Of a DNA stretch of 64,000 bases, positions 7,826 through 16,795 are shown one piece after another. The stretch is from Erwinia typographi (GTDB lineage: Bacteria; Pseudomonadota; Gammaproteobacteria; Enterobacterales; Enterobacteriaceae): contig NZ_JRUQ01000059.1 in NCBI RefSeq assembly GCF_000773975.1, positions 87,315 through 151,314 on the forward strand. The letters are read 5' to 3'. A model generated the notes under the pieces. That model ran no database searches, was not told the origin of the DNA, and was given only the letters and a program-made list of their open reading frames with translations. The position numbers were made by a program, and so were the translations under genes. Numbering within the stretch: position 1 is the stretch's first letter; every line of letters starts with the position of its first letter.

Positions 7826-9389
7826 ATTTGTCTGCCGTTTTTTTCTGACTCAGCCCGTATTCACGCAGCTTGTTGGCAATCGCGGTATGCGAAACGCCAA
7901 GCCGCTTTGCCAGCTTGCGGGTACTGGGATAAGAGAGATAAAGCCTGGTGAGGATCGAGCGCTCGAAACGGCTGGTGATCTCGTCCAGCGATCCTTCCAT
8001 CACTTCCTCGCCCAGCGGCAGTTCCATCGCGAACTCGGGCAGGACGATATCCTGCGGACGCAGCTCTGGCCCCTCCAGCTGCGTGAGCGCACGGTAAAGC
8101 GTATTTTTCAGCTGGCGCACGTTGCCGGGCCAGGTATAGCGGCTGAGAAACGCATTCAGCTGCGGCGAGAGCGTTGGCCTGACCAGCCCCTGCTCATCGG
8201 CGAAGCGGGCGACGAACATCTCGGTCAGCGCGAGAATATCCTGCGGGCGGTCGCGCAGCGGCGGCAGGTTCAGGGTAAGGACATTCAGACGATAAAACAG
8301 ATCCTCCCTGAACTCACCGCGATGAACCATCTCGGTCAGGTTCTTTTGCGTGGCACAGATAACCCGCACGTCAACGTGCACCTCATGCTCTTCCCCTACC
8401 CGGCGGAAAGTGCCATCGTTGAGGAAACGCAGCAGCTTGGTCTGCATCCGCGGCGACATTTCGCCAATCTCATCCAGCAGCACCGAGCCGCCGCTGGCCT
8501 GCTCGAAGAAGCCTTTCTTTCCTTCCAGCGCGTTAGGATAAGCGCCAGCCGCATGACCGAACAGTTCGCTCTCCGCGACGTCGTCCGGCAGCGAAGCGCA
8601 GTTCAGCGCCAGGAACGGCTTTTTGCCGCGCGCGCTGCGCAGATGACAGGCGCGAGCCAGCATATCTTTGCCGGTGCCGGTATCGCCGACGATCAGCAGC
8701 GGCGCATCGAGCATCGCCAGCTTGCGCGCCTGGTCGACAACCTGGCGCATTTTTGGCGTAACCGCCACAATATGCTGAAACTCGCTATCGTCATTCACCG
8801 CCAGATTCTGCAACTGCTGGCCCATCCTGGCGGTGGATTTCAGCATCACCACCGCACCAACCGGGGTGGCAGGCTGGTCGTTATCGCCAGCGGCGTAAAT
8901 CGGGCTGATTTCCATCAGGAAATCACGGCCTAAAATCACTACGTGATGCGCCTGAGGCTCAATGCGTTCGCTTTCCAGCCAGCGCTGGAAATTGAAGCCG
9001 GCGATCAGCGCCCCGGCGCTAAAGCTGCGCATTTTCTCCTCATTCAGCGAGAACAGCAGCTGCGCCGCCGGGTTGACCAGCTCCACTTTGCTTTTCATAT
9101 CGATGGAGAAAACCGGCTCCGGCAGCGCTACCAGCAGCGCGCTCAGCGCGCGATGCTCGCGTTCAGAGGGAAGGAAGGCGACGGTTCTGACGTCGGTCAC
9201 GCTGGGAATGCGGCGGATTTCCGCCATCAGCTGGCTGAAGGGTTCAAATTCCACCGGGCTGAAGTTCAGATAAATGCGGCCAATCGCGGCTATTTCAATG
9301 CCGCGCAGATCGATGCTCCGTTCAACCAGTAAATCAAGCAGTTCGCGGGTGAGACCAAGACGATCCTGGCAAAAGACTTCCAGACGCAT
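7824..9389 (-). CDS. tyrR: Transcriptional regulator TyrR of aromatic amino acid genes
   Basis: Cytoplasmic regulator of aromatic amino acid synthesis and transport genes, which binds ATP and tyrosine, phenylalanine or tryptophan. The 521 residues show an N-terminal ACT domain (MRLEVFCQDRLGL), a PAS domain (VFSIDMKSKVELVNPA), an AAA+ domain with Walker A GDTGTGKD, and a C-terminal Fis-type helix-turn-helix (RKLAKRLGVSHTAIANKL). The ATG at 9389 with GGAAGG upstream is chosen over TTG at 9398. The loop that contacts sigma-54 in other family members reads GAYPNA rather than GAFTGA. E. coli TyrR, as remembered, lacks this stretch altogether. Activity with sigma-70 is therefore expected. Confidence 0.96.
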   Translation of the reverse strand: MRLEVFCQDRLGLTRELLDLLVERSIDLRGIEIAAIGRIYLNFSPVEFEPFSQLMAEIRRIPSVTDVRTVAFLPSEREHRALSALLVALPEPVFSIDMKSKVELVNPAAQLLFSLNEEKMRSFSAGALIAGFNFQRWLESERIEPQAHHVVILGRDFLMEISPIYAAGDNDQPATPVGAVVMLKSTARMGQQLQNLAVNDDSEFQHIVAVTPKMRQVVDQARKLAMLDAPLLIVGDTGTGKDMLARACHLRSARGKKPFLALNCASLPDDVAESELFGHAAGAYPNALEGKKGFFEQASGGSVLLDEIGEMSPRMQTKLLRFLNDGTFRRVGEEHEVHVDVRVICATQKNLTEMVHRGEFREDLFYRLNVLTLNLPPLRDRPQDILALTEMFVARFADEQGLVRPTLSPQLNAFLSRYTWPGNVRQLKNTLYRALTQLEGPELRPQDIVLPEFAMELPLGEEVMEGSLDEITSRFERSILTRLYLSYPSTRKLAKRLGVSHTAIANKLREYGLSQKKTADK

Positions 9390-9537
9390 GAGGGACAACC
9401 TTCCGTTATTGCGGGCTTAAGCTGATGATACCCGATCGTCGTGGCTGCCAGAAGTGCTCTGGAAGGAAAAGTTGACAGAGAGTGTGCGGAATGCGCACCA
9501 ACCCAGCAAATAACCGGGCTGGCGCGTAAACCTGCGG

Positions 9538-10596
9538 CTATTTACCGGCCTGAGCCGGGCCTTTTTGCAGCGTTTCTTTTAGCTGAACGATCAGGTCACG
9601 GCGGAAATCGCCGAGTTTTGGCTTATCCCCCTCAATCCAGGGCAGCGGACGGCACAGCTCCATGGTCTTGATACCCAGCCGGGCGGTCAGCAATCCAGCT
9701 CCAATGCCCTGGGCGGCGCGAGCGGAGAAACGCGCGGCCAGATCCTGGGACATCCAGTCCATGCCGACTTCGCGCACCAGTTCTGAAGCACCGGCAAAAG
9801 CAATATTAAGCAACACCAGGCGGAACAGGCGAATACGGCTGAAATAGCCCAGCTCAATGCCGTAAATCGCCGCGATGCGGTTCACCAGCCGCAGATTGCG
9901 CCAGGCAATAAAGGCCATATCGACCAGCGCCAGCGGGCTGACGGCGATCATCAACGTCGACTCGGCGGAGCTGCGGCCAATTTCGCGCCGCGCCTGGCGG
10001 TCCAGCACCGGCTGAACCAGCTGTGCATACAGGCCGACAATCTCGCGGTCGTTATGGGTTTCATGCAGCGAGGCGTGCCAGCGCTGTAGCGCCGGATGTC
10101 CCTGATCCAGTCCGGCCTGCCTGGCCAGCTTTTCGCAGAACTCACGTCCTTTGCCCATGCCGTGACTACCCAGCAGCTCCCGCGCAACGTCCCTCTCTTC
10201 GGCACGCTCGCGCAGACGCCAGAGACGGCGCCACTCGGCGATCAGCGACCCGACGCCGGCCACGACAATCAGCCCGCCAGCCACGCAGCCCCCCATGGCT
10301 ATCCAGTCCTGCTGAAGCCAGGCGTTGTGCGCCCACTGTATGCCCTGCGCCACCACGCTGACGCCCATCACGGCCAGGCCAGCCTTGACCATCCTGCGCC
10401 ACAGGCTACGCTTCGGCCGCAGTGCGGCTTCGACAACCCGTTCGCCTTCTCCCTCTTCTTCAGGCTCAACCTCAGGCCCCTGCGGGACAAATATCGCGCT
10501 CTGCTGTTCAAAAGCGCGAGCCGCTTTTAAATCGGGCTCTTTTTCCACTTCCAGCGATCTTGCAAAATCAATACGCGGCTTAATCGGTGTCGTCAT
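9538..10596 (-). CDS. ycjF: Inner-membrane protein YcjF (DUF697)
   Basis: A 352-residue protein with an acidic, coiled N-terminal segment and two adjacent hydrophobic helices around residues 70-120 ([15 protein letters not shown] and [18 protein letters not shown]). The C-terminal domain is well conserved ([18 protein letters not shown]). It is the partner of YcjX: the start codon overlaps the ycjX stop by four bases, so the two are translationally coupled. Family members are stress-linked, but the molecular role is not established. The E. coli counterpart has nearly the same length. Confidence 0.93.
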   Translation of the reverse strand: MTTPIKPRIDFARSLEVEKEPDLKAARAFEQQSAIFVPQGPEVEPEEEGEGERVVEAALRPKRSLWRRMVKAGLAVMGVSVVAQGIQWAHNAWLQQDWIAMGGCVAGGLIVVAGVGSLIAEWRRLWRLRERAEERDVARELLGSHGMGKGREFCEKLARQAGLDQGHPALQRWHASLHETHNDREIVGLYAQLVQPVLDRQARREIGRSSAESTLMIAVSPLALVDMAFIAWRNLRLVNRIAAIYGIELGYFSRIRLFRLVLLNIAFAGASELVREVGMDWMSQDLAARFSARAAQGIGAGLLTARLGIKTMELCRPLPWIEGDKPKLGDFRRDLIVQLKETLQKGPAQAGK

Positions 10597-11990
10597 CGCA
10601 GCTTATCCCCCAGTAAAAATTCCAGCGCGGCATCCAGCCGGATGTGCGGTAAAGGACGATCCACGTCCGACTCCCGTGACCGGAACTGTTCAAAATGGAA
10701 CCCCTGCTGCTGCCAGAAAGCATTACCCGGCAGGCGCGGAGGGACTTCGCCTGGATAAACCGTTAGCGGCTGGTTGTCGGCCAATCGGTGACCACGTAAC
10801 GCTGGGATCTTCTCTCCCTGATGGTCGACCAGGCCACTTTCGGTGGCCTGCACCGACGCCAGACCCAGGCAGTCCATGGTGATACCTTCAAAAGCGGCGT
10901 TCTGCCAGGCGTCCTGCACCAGCTGCTGTAGCAGGGAGACAAGGTTGGCATGTTGATCGGCCGTTACGTGGTCGGATTTGGTGGCGGCAAACAGCAGTTT
11001 ATCGATCACCGGCGAAAACAGGCGACGAAACAGCGTGCGCTGCCCGTAGGAAAAGCTCTGCATCAGCTGGGTCAGCGCCAGGCGCATGTCATTAAAAGCC
11101 TGCGGACCGCTGTTAAGCGGCTGAAGGCAGTCAACCAGCACAATCTGACGGTCGAAGCGCAGGAAGTGGTTTTTATAAAACCCCTTGACTACGTGCTGAC
11201 AGTAATAGTTGTAGCGAGCCCGCAGCATACCGATATTGGTTGTGGCATCGGCCTGCGCCAGTCGGGTTTCATTGGTTTCACCCAGCTGCGGCCACGGGAA
11301 GAATTGCAGCGCGGGAGCCCCGGCCATATCGCCAGGCAGCACAAAACGACCGGGCTGAATAAAATGCAGCCCTTCCTGCTTACACTTCAGCAGGTAATCG
11401 GTCCAGGCCGCCGCAATCTCTCCCAGACGATTTTCATCCGCAGGGGCAAGCGGATCCAGCCCCTCGCACAGCGTTTTCCAGCGCCCGGACCAGCTGGCGC
11501 GGTCGCCCTGCAACAGGCCCGTCATCTGCCGTGACCAGCCCAGATAGTCCTGAGCCAGCATCGGAAGATCGAGCAGCCATTCGCCGGGATAGTCAACGAT
11601 CTCCAGATAGAGAGTAGAAGTGTCTTTAAAATGGCGTAACAACGACTCACGCGAGCGATATCTCAACGCCAGACGCATTTCACTGACGCCGCGCGTTGGC
11701 GTTGGCCAGTCGGGTGGTGAACCGTAAAGCTGCGACAATCCTTCATCGTAAGTGAAACGCTGGATGCCCATATCCCGCTGCGGCACGCGCTTCACGCCGA
11801 GCAGCCGATCTTCACGGACGGCTGAAAACAGCGGCAGGCGCGCGCCGGAATTGACGTTGAGAAGTTGGTTGACCAGCGAGGTGATAAAAGCGGTTTTCCC
11901 GCTGCGGCTGAGGCCGGTAACCGCAAGGCGCAGGTGGCGATCCGCGCCCCGGTTCACCAGCGACAGCAATTCATTTTGAAGTCGTTTCAT
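10593..11990 (-). CDS. ycjX: P-loop protein YcjX (DUF463)
   Basis: A 465-residue predicted GTPase-like protein. Walker A is GLSRSGKT (residues 26-33) and a Walker-B-like stretch [11 protein letters not shown] lies about 110 residues on. A further [10 protein letters not shown] segment is family-typical. In E. coli ycjX and ycjF respond to heat shock and lie beside the psp operon. Here they also follow pspD, but pspE is missing from between them. Function is unproven, and envelope-stress involvement is inferred from the neighbourhood. Confidence 0.93.
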   Translation of the reverse strand: MKRLQNELLSLVNRGADRHLRLAVTGLSRSGKTAFITSLVNQLLNVNSGARLPLFSAVREDRLLGVKRVPQRDMGIQRFTYDEGLSQLYGSPPDWPTPTRGVSEMRLALRYRSRESLLRHFKDTSTLYLEIVDYPGEWLLDLPMLAQDYLGWSRQMTGLLQGDRASWSGRWKTLCEGLDPLAPADENRLGEIAAAWTDYLLKCKQEGLHFIQPGRFVLPGDMAGAPALQFFPWPQLGETNETRLAQADATTNIGMLRARYNYYCQHVVKGFYKNHFLRFDRQIVLVDCLQPLNSGPQAFNDMRLALTQLMQSFSYGQRTLFRRLFSPVIDKLLFAATKSDHVTADQHANLVSLLQQLVQDAWQNAAFEGITMDCLGLASVQATESGLVDHQGEKIPALRGHRLADNQPLTVYPGEVPPRLPGNAFWQQQGFHFEQFRSRESDVDRPLPHIRLDAALEFLLGDKLR

Positions 11991-12072
11991 GGTGGTGTCG
12001 GCACCTTTTTTTATTCTGTTTGCGGCAATAATCGAGACGGCCAGTGTAGCAAATTACGGCAAAATAAGTGGG

Positions 12073-12297
12073 TTAAGGTTTATTCCAGCGCGCGGTGGCT
12101 CCGCGCAGCGCACGGCGCAGGATCGGCTCCAGCGCCCACGCAAGGAAAAGTTTCAGCGGACGATGAGCAACCGATTTCACCGCCCAGCCAGCCACGCCGC
12201 CAGGCCCGTAGGTCAGCGCGTTGATCAGCACAAATTTACCGGCCCTCTTTAACGCGGGCGCGGCATTATTTTTAACGGATTGCTGCCAGTTACGCAT
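12073..12297 (-). CDS. pspD: Phage shock protein PspD
   Basis: A 74-residue peripheral membrane protein. The segment YGPGGVAGWAVKSVAHRPLK matches the PspD core, followed by LALEP-type (WALEPILRRA). The ATG at 12297 has GGGAG seven bases upstream. The TTG at 12315 is a less likely start. It is the last psp gene here: no rhodanese gene pspE follows before ycjX. Confidence 0.9.
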   Translation of the reverse strand: MRNWQQSVKNNAAPALKRAGKFVLINALTYGPGGVAGWAVKSVAHRPLKLFLAWALEPILRRALRGATARWNKP

Positions 12298-12350
12298 AAA
12301 TGTACTCCCGATCAAGAAATCAGGGCCCGCGAACGAGCCCGCTCAGAGGG

Positions 12351-12719
12351 TTAAAGCTGACGAAAACGGCTGCGGACGCTGAAGGTTTCTGAAGTCACGT
12401 AGCGCTCCATATTCCTCAGGCTCGCCTCGCTACCCTTCAGTTGCTGACTCAGCCGATCCAGCAGCTCCTGCGCCGTTGGCGATCTCTCGCCCTGGCTGCG
12501 GCTCACGCTCTCCGGCATCTCGTCCAGCAGGAACGCCAGGCCAAAATAGGCCACCAGGGTAAAAAAGAACAGGCCAAAGAACATCGACAGCACCACGATA
12601 ACCCTAACCAGCCGTACCGGGATATCCAGGTACTCCGCAATTCCCGCGCAGACGCCCTTCACTTTTCCCCGTGCCGGAATGCGATAGAGCTTTTTGCCCT
12701 TAACGATCGCTCCGCTCAT
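12351..12719 (-). CDS. pspC: Phage shock protein PspC
   Basis: Inner-membrane sensor that with PspB relieves PspA inhibition of PspF under envelope stress. The 122 residues contain the PspC domain (KLYRIPARGKVKGVCAGIAEY) at the N-terminus, one strong transmembrane segment (VIVVLSMFFGLFFFTLVAYF), and a C-terminal periplasmic leucine-rich coil. The start overlaps the pspB stop (ATGA), which indicates coupled translation. Confidence 0.95.
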   Translation of the reverse strand: MSGAIVKGKKLYRIPARGKVKGVCAGIAEYLDIPVRLVRVIVVLSMFFGLFFFTLVAYFGLAFLLDEMPESVSRSQGERSPTAQELLDRLSQQLKGSEASLRNMERYVTSETFSVRSRFRQL

Positions 12720-12943
12720 GACTGCCTCCAGTCTGGATGCTCGGCATCCAGAATCTCTTCGAGCGCCTGGACGCGCTCGCGCATCCGTTTGGCTTCCTCG
12801 GTCAGCTGTTGCAGGCGCTGCAATTCACTTTGTGACAACTCAGCGCCGCCGTTCTGGCGGTTGCTGTAGTGGAGCCATAGCCAAATTGGCGCCACAAACA
12901 GCACGAAAATTGTCAGGGGTATGGCCAGAAATAACGCGCTCAT
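12716..12943 (-). CDS. pspB: Phage shock protein PspB
   Basis: A 75-residue membrane-anchored partner of PspC. One N-terminal transmembrane helix (FLAIPLTIFVLFVAPIWLWL) is followed by a cytoplasmic coiled-coil helix (LQQLTEEAKRMRERVQALE). Length equals the family norm. It lies 71 bp downstream of pspA and overlaps pspC. Confidence 0.95.
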   Translation of the reverse strand: MSALFLAIPLTIFVLFVAPIWLWLHYSNRQNGGAELSQSELQRLQQLTEEAKRMRERVQALEEILDAEHPDWRQS

Positions 12944-13014
12944 TCACTCTCCTTGAAATTTCACCTGATGACGTCAGGAATGGGCATCCAGCCAGGGATG
13001 CCGGTCGCAGGGCA

Positions 13015-13680
13015 TTACTCGCTGCGGTTCATTTTGGCCTTTAATGCCGCCAGCTGCTCGCCAATTTCATCATCAGCCTGCAGTTCGGCAAATTCCTGAT
13101 TCAGCGTTTTCTTCTTACCGAAGCTCTGGCTTTCTGCCTCGGCTTCCATATGATCGATGCGGCGTTCGAACGATTCGAAACGCGCCATCGCCTGATCAAT
13201 TTTTCCGCTGTCCAGCTGACGACGGACGTCGCGTGAAGACGAGGCCGCCTGATGGCGTAAGGTCAGAGCCTGCTGCCGGGCGCGGGTTTCGCTGAGTTTA
13301 TTCTCCAGCTCGCCAATCTCACCTTTCATGCGGGTTAAGGTTTCATCGACCTGCTCAACTTCACGCTTCAGCGAGGCGATCAGATCGGTCAGCTTCTGCT
13401 TTTCAATCAGCGCCGCGCGGGCGAGATCGTCTTTGTCTTTACGCAGCGCCAGTTCGGCCTTTTCCTGCCATTCGCCCTGCTGCAAGTCGGCCTGATCGAT
13501 GCGGCGCACCAGCTGTTTCTTTTCCGCCAGCGCACGAGCTGAAGTAGAGCGAACTTCTACCAGCGTGTCTTCCATTTCCTGAATCATCAGACGAACCAGC
13601 TTCTGCGGATCCTCTGCTTTCTCCAGCAGCGAATTGATATTGGCGTTCACGATGTCGGCAAAACGAGAAAAAATACCCAT
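13015..13680 (-). CDS. pspA: Phage shock protein PspA (ESCRT-III-like)
   Basis: Coiled-coil membrane-stabilising protein that binds anionic inner membrane and, when free, inhibits PspF. The 221 residues start [20 protein letters not shown], the amphipathic helix followed by long coiled coils. Inhibitor residues such as the EDPQKLVR motif are intact. ATG at 13680 is chosen because the alternative at 13695 overlaps the GAGGA ribosome site. It is the first gene of pspABCD behind a sigma-54 promoter. Confidence 0.97.
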   Translation of the reverse strand: MGIFSRFADIVNANINSLLEKAEDPQKLVRLMIQEMEDTLVEVRSTSARALAEKKQLVRRIDQADLQQGEWQEKAELALRKDKDDLARAALIEKQKLTDLIASLKREVEQVDETLTRMKGEIGELENKLSETRARQQALTLRHQAASSSRDVRRQLDSGKIDQAMARFESFERRIDHMEAEAESQSFGKKKTLNQEFAELQADDEIGEQLAALKAKMNRSE

Positions 13681-13740
13681 AATCACTGTCCTCATTACTT
13701 GTTGGATATGCGCAATCAGATGCGGCTACGCGAGGATCTA

Positions 13741-13756
13741 TTCAATTGTCGTGCCA
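13741..13756 (-). promoter_or_regulatory. Sigma-54 promoter of pspABCD
   Basis: On the minus strand TTGGCACG-acaa-TTGAA matches the -24/-12 consensus TGGCACG-N4-TTGCA. The GG and the spacing are exact, but the -12 dinucleotide reads GA instead of GC. It lies about 60 bp before pspA, in the region shared with the divergent pspF, whose product is the expected activator. Confidence 0.75.
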
Positions 13757-13850
13757 ACTTTTATCTTATTGATTTTACGATAATCTAAGGGTTTACAGGA
13801 CCAGGAAAATTGGCTAGTGTGGCGTAAATAACTAACATCTGGTGAATTTC

Positions 13851-14846
13851 ATGAGCGAAAATAACGACACGCTGCTGGGTGAGTCGAACAACTTTCTTGA
13901 AGTCCTTGAGCAGGTTTCGCGCCTGGCGCCGCTCAACAAGCCGGTGTTAGTGATTGGTGAGCGTGGCACCGGGAAAGAGCTGATCGCCAGCCGTCTGCAC
14001 TACCTTTCCGCGCGCTGGCAGGGGCCGTTTATTTCCCTTAACTGCGCCGCGCTGAATGAAAATCTGTTGGATTCCGAGCTGTTCGGCCACGAGGCCGGGG
14101 CGTTTACCGGCGCGCAAAAACGCCACCAGGGCCGCTTCGAACGGGCGGATGGCGGTACGCTGTTTCTGGATGAGCTGGCAACCGCACCGATGCTGGTGCA
14201 GGAAAAACTGCTGCGGGTGATTGAGTACGGCCATCTGGAGCGGGTCGGCGGCAGCCAGCCGCTGCAGGTCAGCGTGCGCCTGGTCTGCGCGACCAACGAC
14301 GATCTGCCGCTGCTGGCGCAGCAGGGAAAGTTCCGCGCCGACCTGCTGGACCGCCTGGCCTTTGACGTGGTCCAGTTGCCGCCGCTACGTGAACGTCGCA
14401 GCGATATCCTCGTGATGGCGGAGCATTTTGCCATTCAGATGTGCCGGGAACTTGGTCTGGCTCTGTTTCCGGGCTTCACCGCCAGAGCGCAACAGATTCT
14501 GTTGGACTATGACTGGCCCGGCAACGTGCGCGAGCTGAAGAACGTGGTTGAACGTTCGGTCTACCGTCACGGCGAGATTGATGAGCAGTTGGACAACATT
14601 GTGATCAATCCTTTCCAGTCCCGCCAGCCAGCGGTCAGGTCTGAAGCGCCGGAGGCGGCTGCCCTTCCCGCCTTACCCTTAGACCTGCGCCGCTGGCAGC
14701 ATCAGCAGGAGAAAGAGCTGCTAGAGGCCAGCCTCGCCCAGGCCCGTTTCAACCAGCGCCGCGCGGCAGAATTACTGGGTGTAACCTATCACCAGCTGCG
14801 CGCCATGATGAAAAAGCATGGGATCAATGCCGACGGCGAGCGCTGA
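13851..14846 (+). CDS. pspF: Psp operon transcriptional activator PspF
   Basis: Sigma-54 enhancer-binding ATPase lacking a receiver domain. The 331 residues consist of an AAA+ domain with Walker A GERGTGKE, the sigma-54 contact loop GAFTGA, Walker B LFLDELA, an arginine-rich sensor region, and a C-terminal Fis-type helix-turn-helix (RRAAELLGVTYHQLRAMMKK). The ATG at 13851 follows GGTGA. A GTG at 13842 is also in frame. It diverges from pspA and is expected to repress its own sigma-70 promoter. Confidence 0.96.
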   Translation: MSENNDTLLGESNNFLEVLEQVSRLAPLNKPVLVIGERGTGKELIASRLHYLSARWQGPFISLNCAALNENLLDSELFGHEAGAFTGAQKRHQGRFERADGGTLFLDELATAPMLVQEKLLRVIEYGHLERVGGSQPLQVSVRLVCATNDDLPLLAQQGKFRADLLDRLAFDVVQLPPLRERRSDILVMAEHFAIQMCRELGLALFPGFTARAQQILLDYDWPGNVRELKNVVERSVYRHGEIDEQLDNIVINPFQSRQPAVRSEAPEAAALPALPLDLRRWQHQQEKELLEASLAQARFNQRRAAELLGVTYHQLRAMMKKHGINADGER

Positions 14847-14862
14847 CTGCCTGCTTCAGCGC

Positions 14863-14951
14863 AAAAAAAAGCCCGCTCAAGGCGGGCTAAAATACTGGAA
14901 GCAATGTGAGCAATGTCGTGCTCTTCTTCGGTAGAGCCACCGTCGAAGCGC
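14863..14951 (-). ncRNA. ryhB: RyhB-type iron-responsive small RNA
   Basis: On the minus strand the segment contains the RyhB core ACATTGCTCACATTGCTTCC followed by AGTATTTTAGCC. It ends in a GCCCGC-ttgag-GCGGGC-type hairpin with eight U. A -10 TACTAT (14963-14958) and -35 TTTACA (14987-14982) predict a start at 14951, giving 89 nt, the size of E. coli RyhB (90 nt). A Fur box overlaps the promoter. RyhB pairs, with Hfq, to mRNAs of iron-using proteins and is repressed by Fur-Fe. The 5' arm differs from E. coli RyhB, so this may be a second copy rather than the yhhX-linked one. Confidence 0.88.
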
Positions 14952-14953
14952 AG

Positions 14954-14972
14954 GAGAATAGTAATCATTCTC
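14954..14972 (-). promoter_or_regulatory. Fur box over the ryhB promoter
   Basis: GAGAATGATTACTATTCTC on the minus strand matches the 19-bp Fur consensus GATAATGATAATCATTATC at 14 positions, with perfectly symmetric ends (GAGAAT/ATTCTC). It covers the predicted -10 element, so Fur-Fe would block RNA polymerase. Confidence 0.82.
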
Positions 14973-15172
14973 AGTATGTGCTGTAAAGCAGTTTGTTGAG
15001 AATTTTTCTCATTACCACAGCAACTTTGGGCGTATTATGAACAACCCCAATCGCGCTGTGGGAACCTTTCTGGCTGCTTTCGTGTGAAAAAACGCCAGTT
15101 GCCGCGGCAAACTTTGGGCCAGACCGGAGAGTGCGGTACACTCTGACTATTGCCTGATATTTCAGATGACTT

Positions 15173-16795
15173 ATGCGCACACTATTCTCCACCGTTCTGC
15201 TGGGATTGAGCCTGTTCAGCGCCTCATCCTGGTCCGCCACGCCCGGCGATATTCGCCAGAGCGGCTTTGTTTACTGCGTCAACGGCGCAGTGACAACGTT
15301 CAATCCGCAGCTGGCCAGCGGTGGGCTGGTGGTGGATACGCTGGCGGCTCAGCTCTATGACCGTCTGCTTGATGTGGATCCCTACACTTACAGGCTAATC
15401 CCGGAGCTGGCGGAAAGCTGGGAAGTCCGCGATAACGGGGCAACCTACCGTTTCCATCTGCGCCATAACGTGCATTTCCAGAAAACGGCCTGGTTCACCC
15501 CCGGCCGCACGATGAATGCTGACGACGTGGTGTTCAGCTTCCAGCGCATTTTTGACCGCACTTCAGCCTGGCATAACGTCAACGGCGGCAGCTATCCCTA
15601 TTTCGACAGCCTCCAGTTTGCCGATGCTGTTCAGAGCGTAAAGAAGCTGGATGAAGACACCGTTGAGATCCGCCTGCACAGCCCTGACGCCTCTTTCCTC
15701 TGGCACATCGCCACCCACTATGCTCCGGTGCTGTCTGCCGAATATGCCGCACGCCTGACCAAAGAAGATCGTCAGGAGCAGATGGATCACCAGCCGGTAG
15801 GCACCGGGCCGTTCCTGCTGAACAGCTACCGGACCGGACAGTATATCCGCCTCGCGCGCAACCCTGATTACTGGAAAGGCCTGCCGCGAATGCCGCAGGT
15901 GGTGATTGATATGGGTGCAGGCGGCACCGGCAGGCTCTCCAAGCTGCTGACCGGCGAGTGCGACGTGCTGGCCTATCCCGCCGCCAGCCAGATTTCGATA
16001 TTGCGCGACGATCCGCGCCTGCGCCTGACGCTGCGTCCGGGTATGAACGTGGCCTATCTGGCGTTCAACACCCGCAAGGCGCCGCTGGATCGCGTTGCGG
16101 TTCGCCAGGCGCTGGCGCTGGCCATTAACAACGAGCGCCTGATGCAATCCATCTATTACGGCACGGCGGAGACGGCGGCTTCGATCCTGCCTCGCGCGTC
16201 ATGGGCCTATGATAATGCGGCGCAAGTGACCGAATACAATCCGAAGAAATCCCGTGAGCAGTTGAAAGCATTGGGCCAGGAAAATCTGCGCCTGACGCTG
16301 TGGGTGCCCTCCTCATCTCAGGCCTGGAACCCCAGTCCGCTGAAAACCGCCGAGCTGATTCAGGCTGACCTGGCGCAGGTTGGCGTTAAGGTGACAATCG
16401 TGCCGGTTGAGGGCCGCTTTCAGGAGGCCCGCCTGATGCAGATGAATCACGATCTGACGCTGACCGGCTGGTCGACCGACAGCAACGATCCGGACAGTTT
16501 CTTCCGCCCGTTGCTGAGCTGTGCGGCGATTGGCTCGCAGACCAACTATGCTCACTGGTGCGATCCCGGCCTGGACGAAGTGCTGCATAAAGCGCTGCTG
16601 TCGCAGCAGCTTGCCTCCCGTATTGATTATTACGACCAGGCGCAAAGAATGCTGGCAGAGTCGCTGCCGGTGCTCCCGCTGGCATCTTCTCTCCGTTTGC
16701 AGGCCTACCGCCACGACATTCAGGGGCTGGTGCTGAGCCCGTTTGGCAACGCTTCATTTGCCGGTGTGCACCGCGATTCAGGCGAGGATAAGTAA
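15173..16795 (+). CDS. sapA: Periplasmic peptide-binding protein SapA
   Basis: Solute-binding protein of the SapABCDF ABC transporter, linked to resistance to antimicrobial peptides and, in E. coli, with SapBCDF to putrescine export. The 540 residues (E. coli 547) open with a signal peptide (MRTLFSTVLLGLSLFSASSWSA) and are SBP family 5 throughout. The cysteine pairs YCVN, GECD, SCAAIG and WCDPG suit disulfides in the periplasm. It is the first gene of a tightly packed five-gene operon, and its TAA is immediately followed by the sapB ATG. Confidence 0.96.
   Translation: MRTLFSTVLLGLSLFSASSWSATPGDIRQSGFVYCVNGAVTTFNPQLASGGLVVDTLAAQLYDRLLDVDPYTYRLIPELAESWEVRDNGATYRFHLRHNVHFQKTAWFTPGRTMNADDVVFSFQRIFDRTSAWHNVNGGSYPYFDSLQFADAVQSVKKLDEDTVEIRLHSPDASFLWHIATHYAPVLSAEYAARLTKEDRQEQMDHQPVGTGPFLLNSYRTGQYIRLARNPDYWKGLPRMPQVVIDMGAGGTGRLSKLLTGECDVLAYPAASQISILRDDPRLRLTLRPGMNVAYLAFNTRKAPLDRVAVRQALALAINNERLMQSIYYGTAETAASILPRASWAYDNAAQVTEYNPKKSREQLKALGQENLRLTLWVPSSSQAWNPSPLKTAELIQADLAQVGVKVTIVPVEGRFQEARLMQMNHDLTLTGWSTDSNDPDSFFRPLLSCAAIGSQTNYAHWCDPGLDEVLHKALLSQQLASRIDYYDQAQRMLAESLPVLPLASSLRLQAYRHDIQGLVLSPFGNASFAGVHRDSGEDK

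Noticed and set aside
7779..8933. Long plus-strand frame of 384 codons opposite tyrR
   Set aside because: Antisense shadow of the GC-rich tyrR gene. No ribosome site and no family features.
14971..15240. Minus-strand 89-codon frame upstream of sapA
   Set aside because: It overlaps the sapA start and the ryhB promoter and has no homology by eye. The end MRKILNKLLYSTY has no conserved context.
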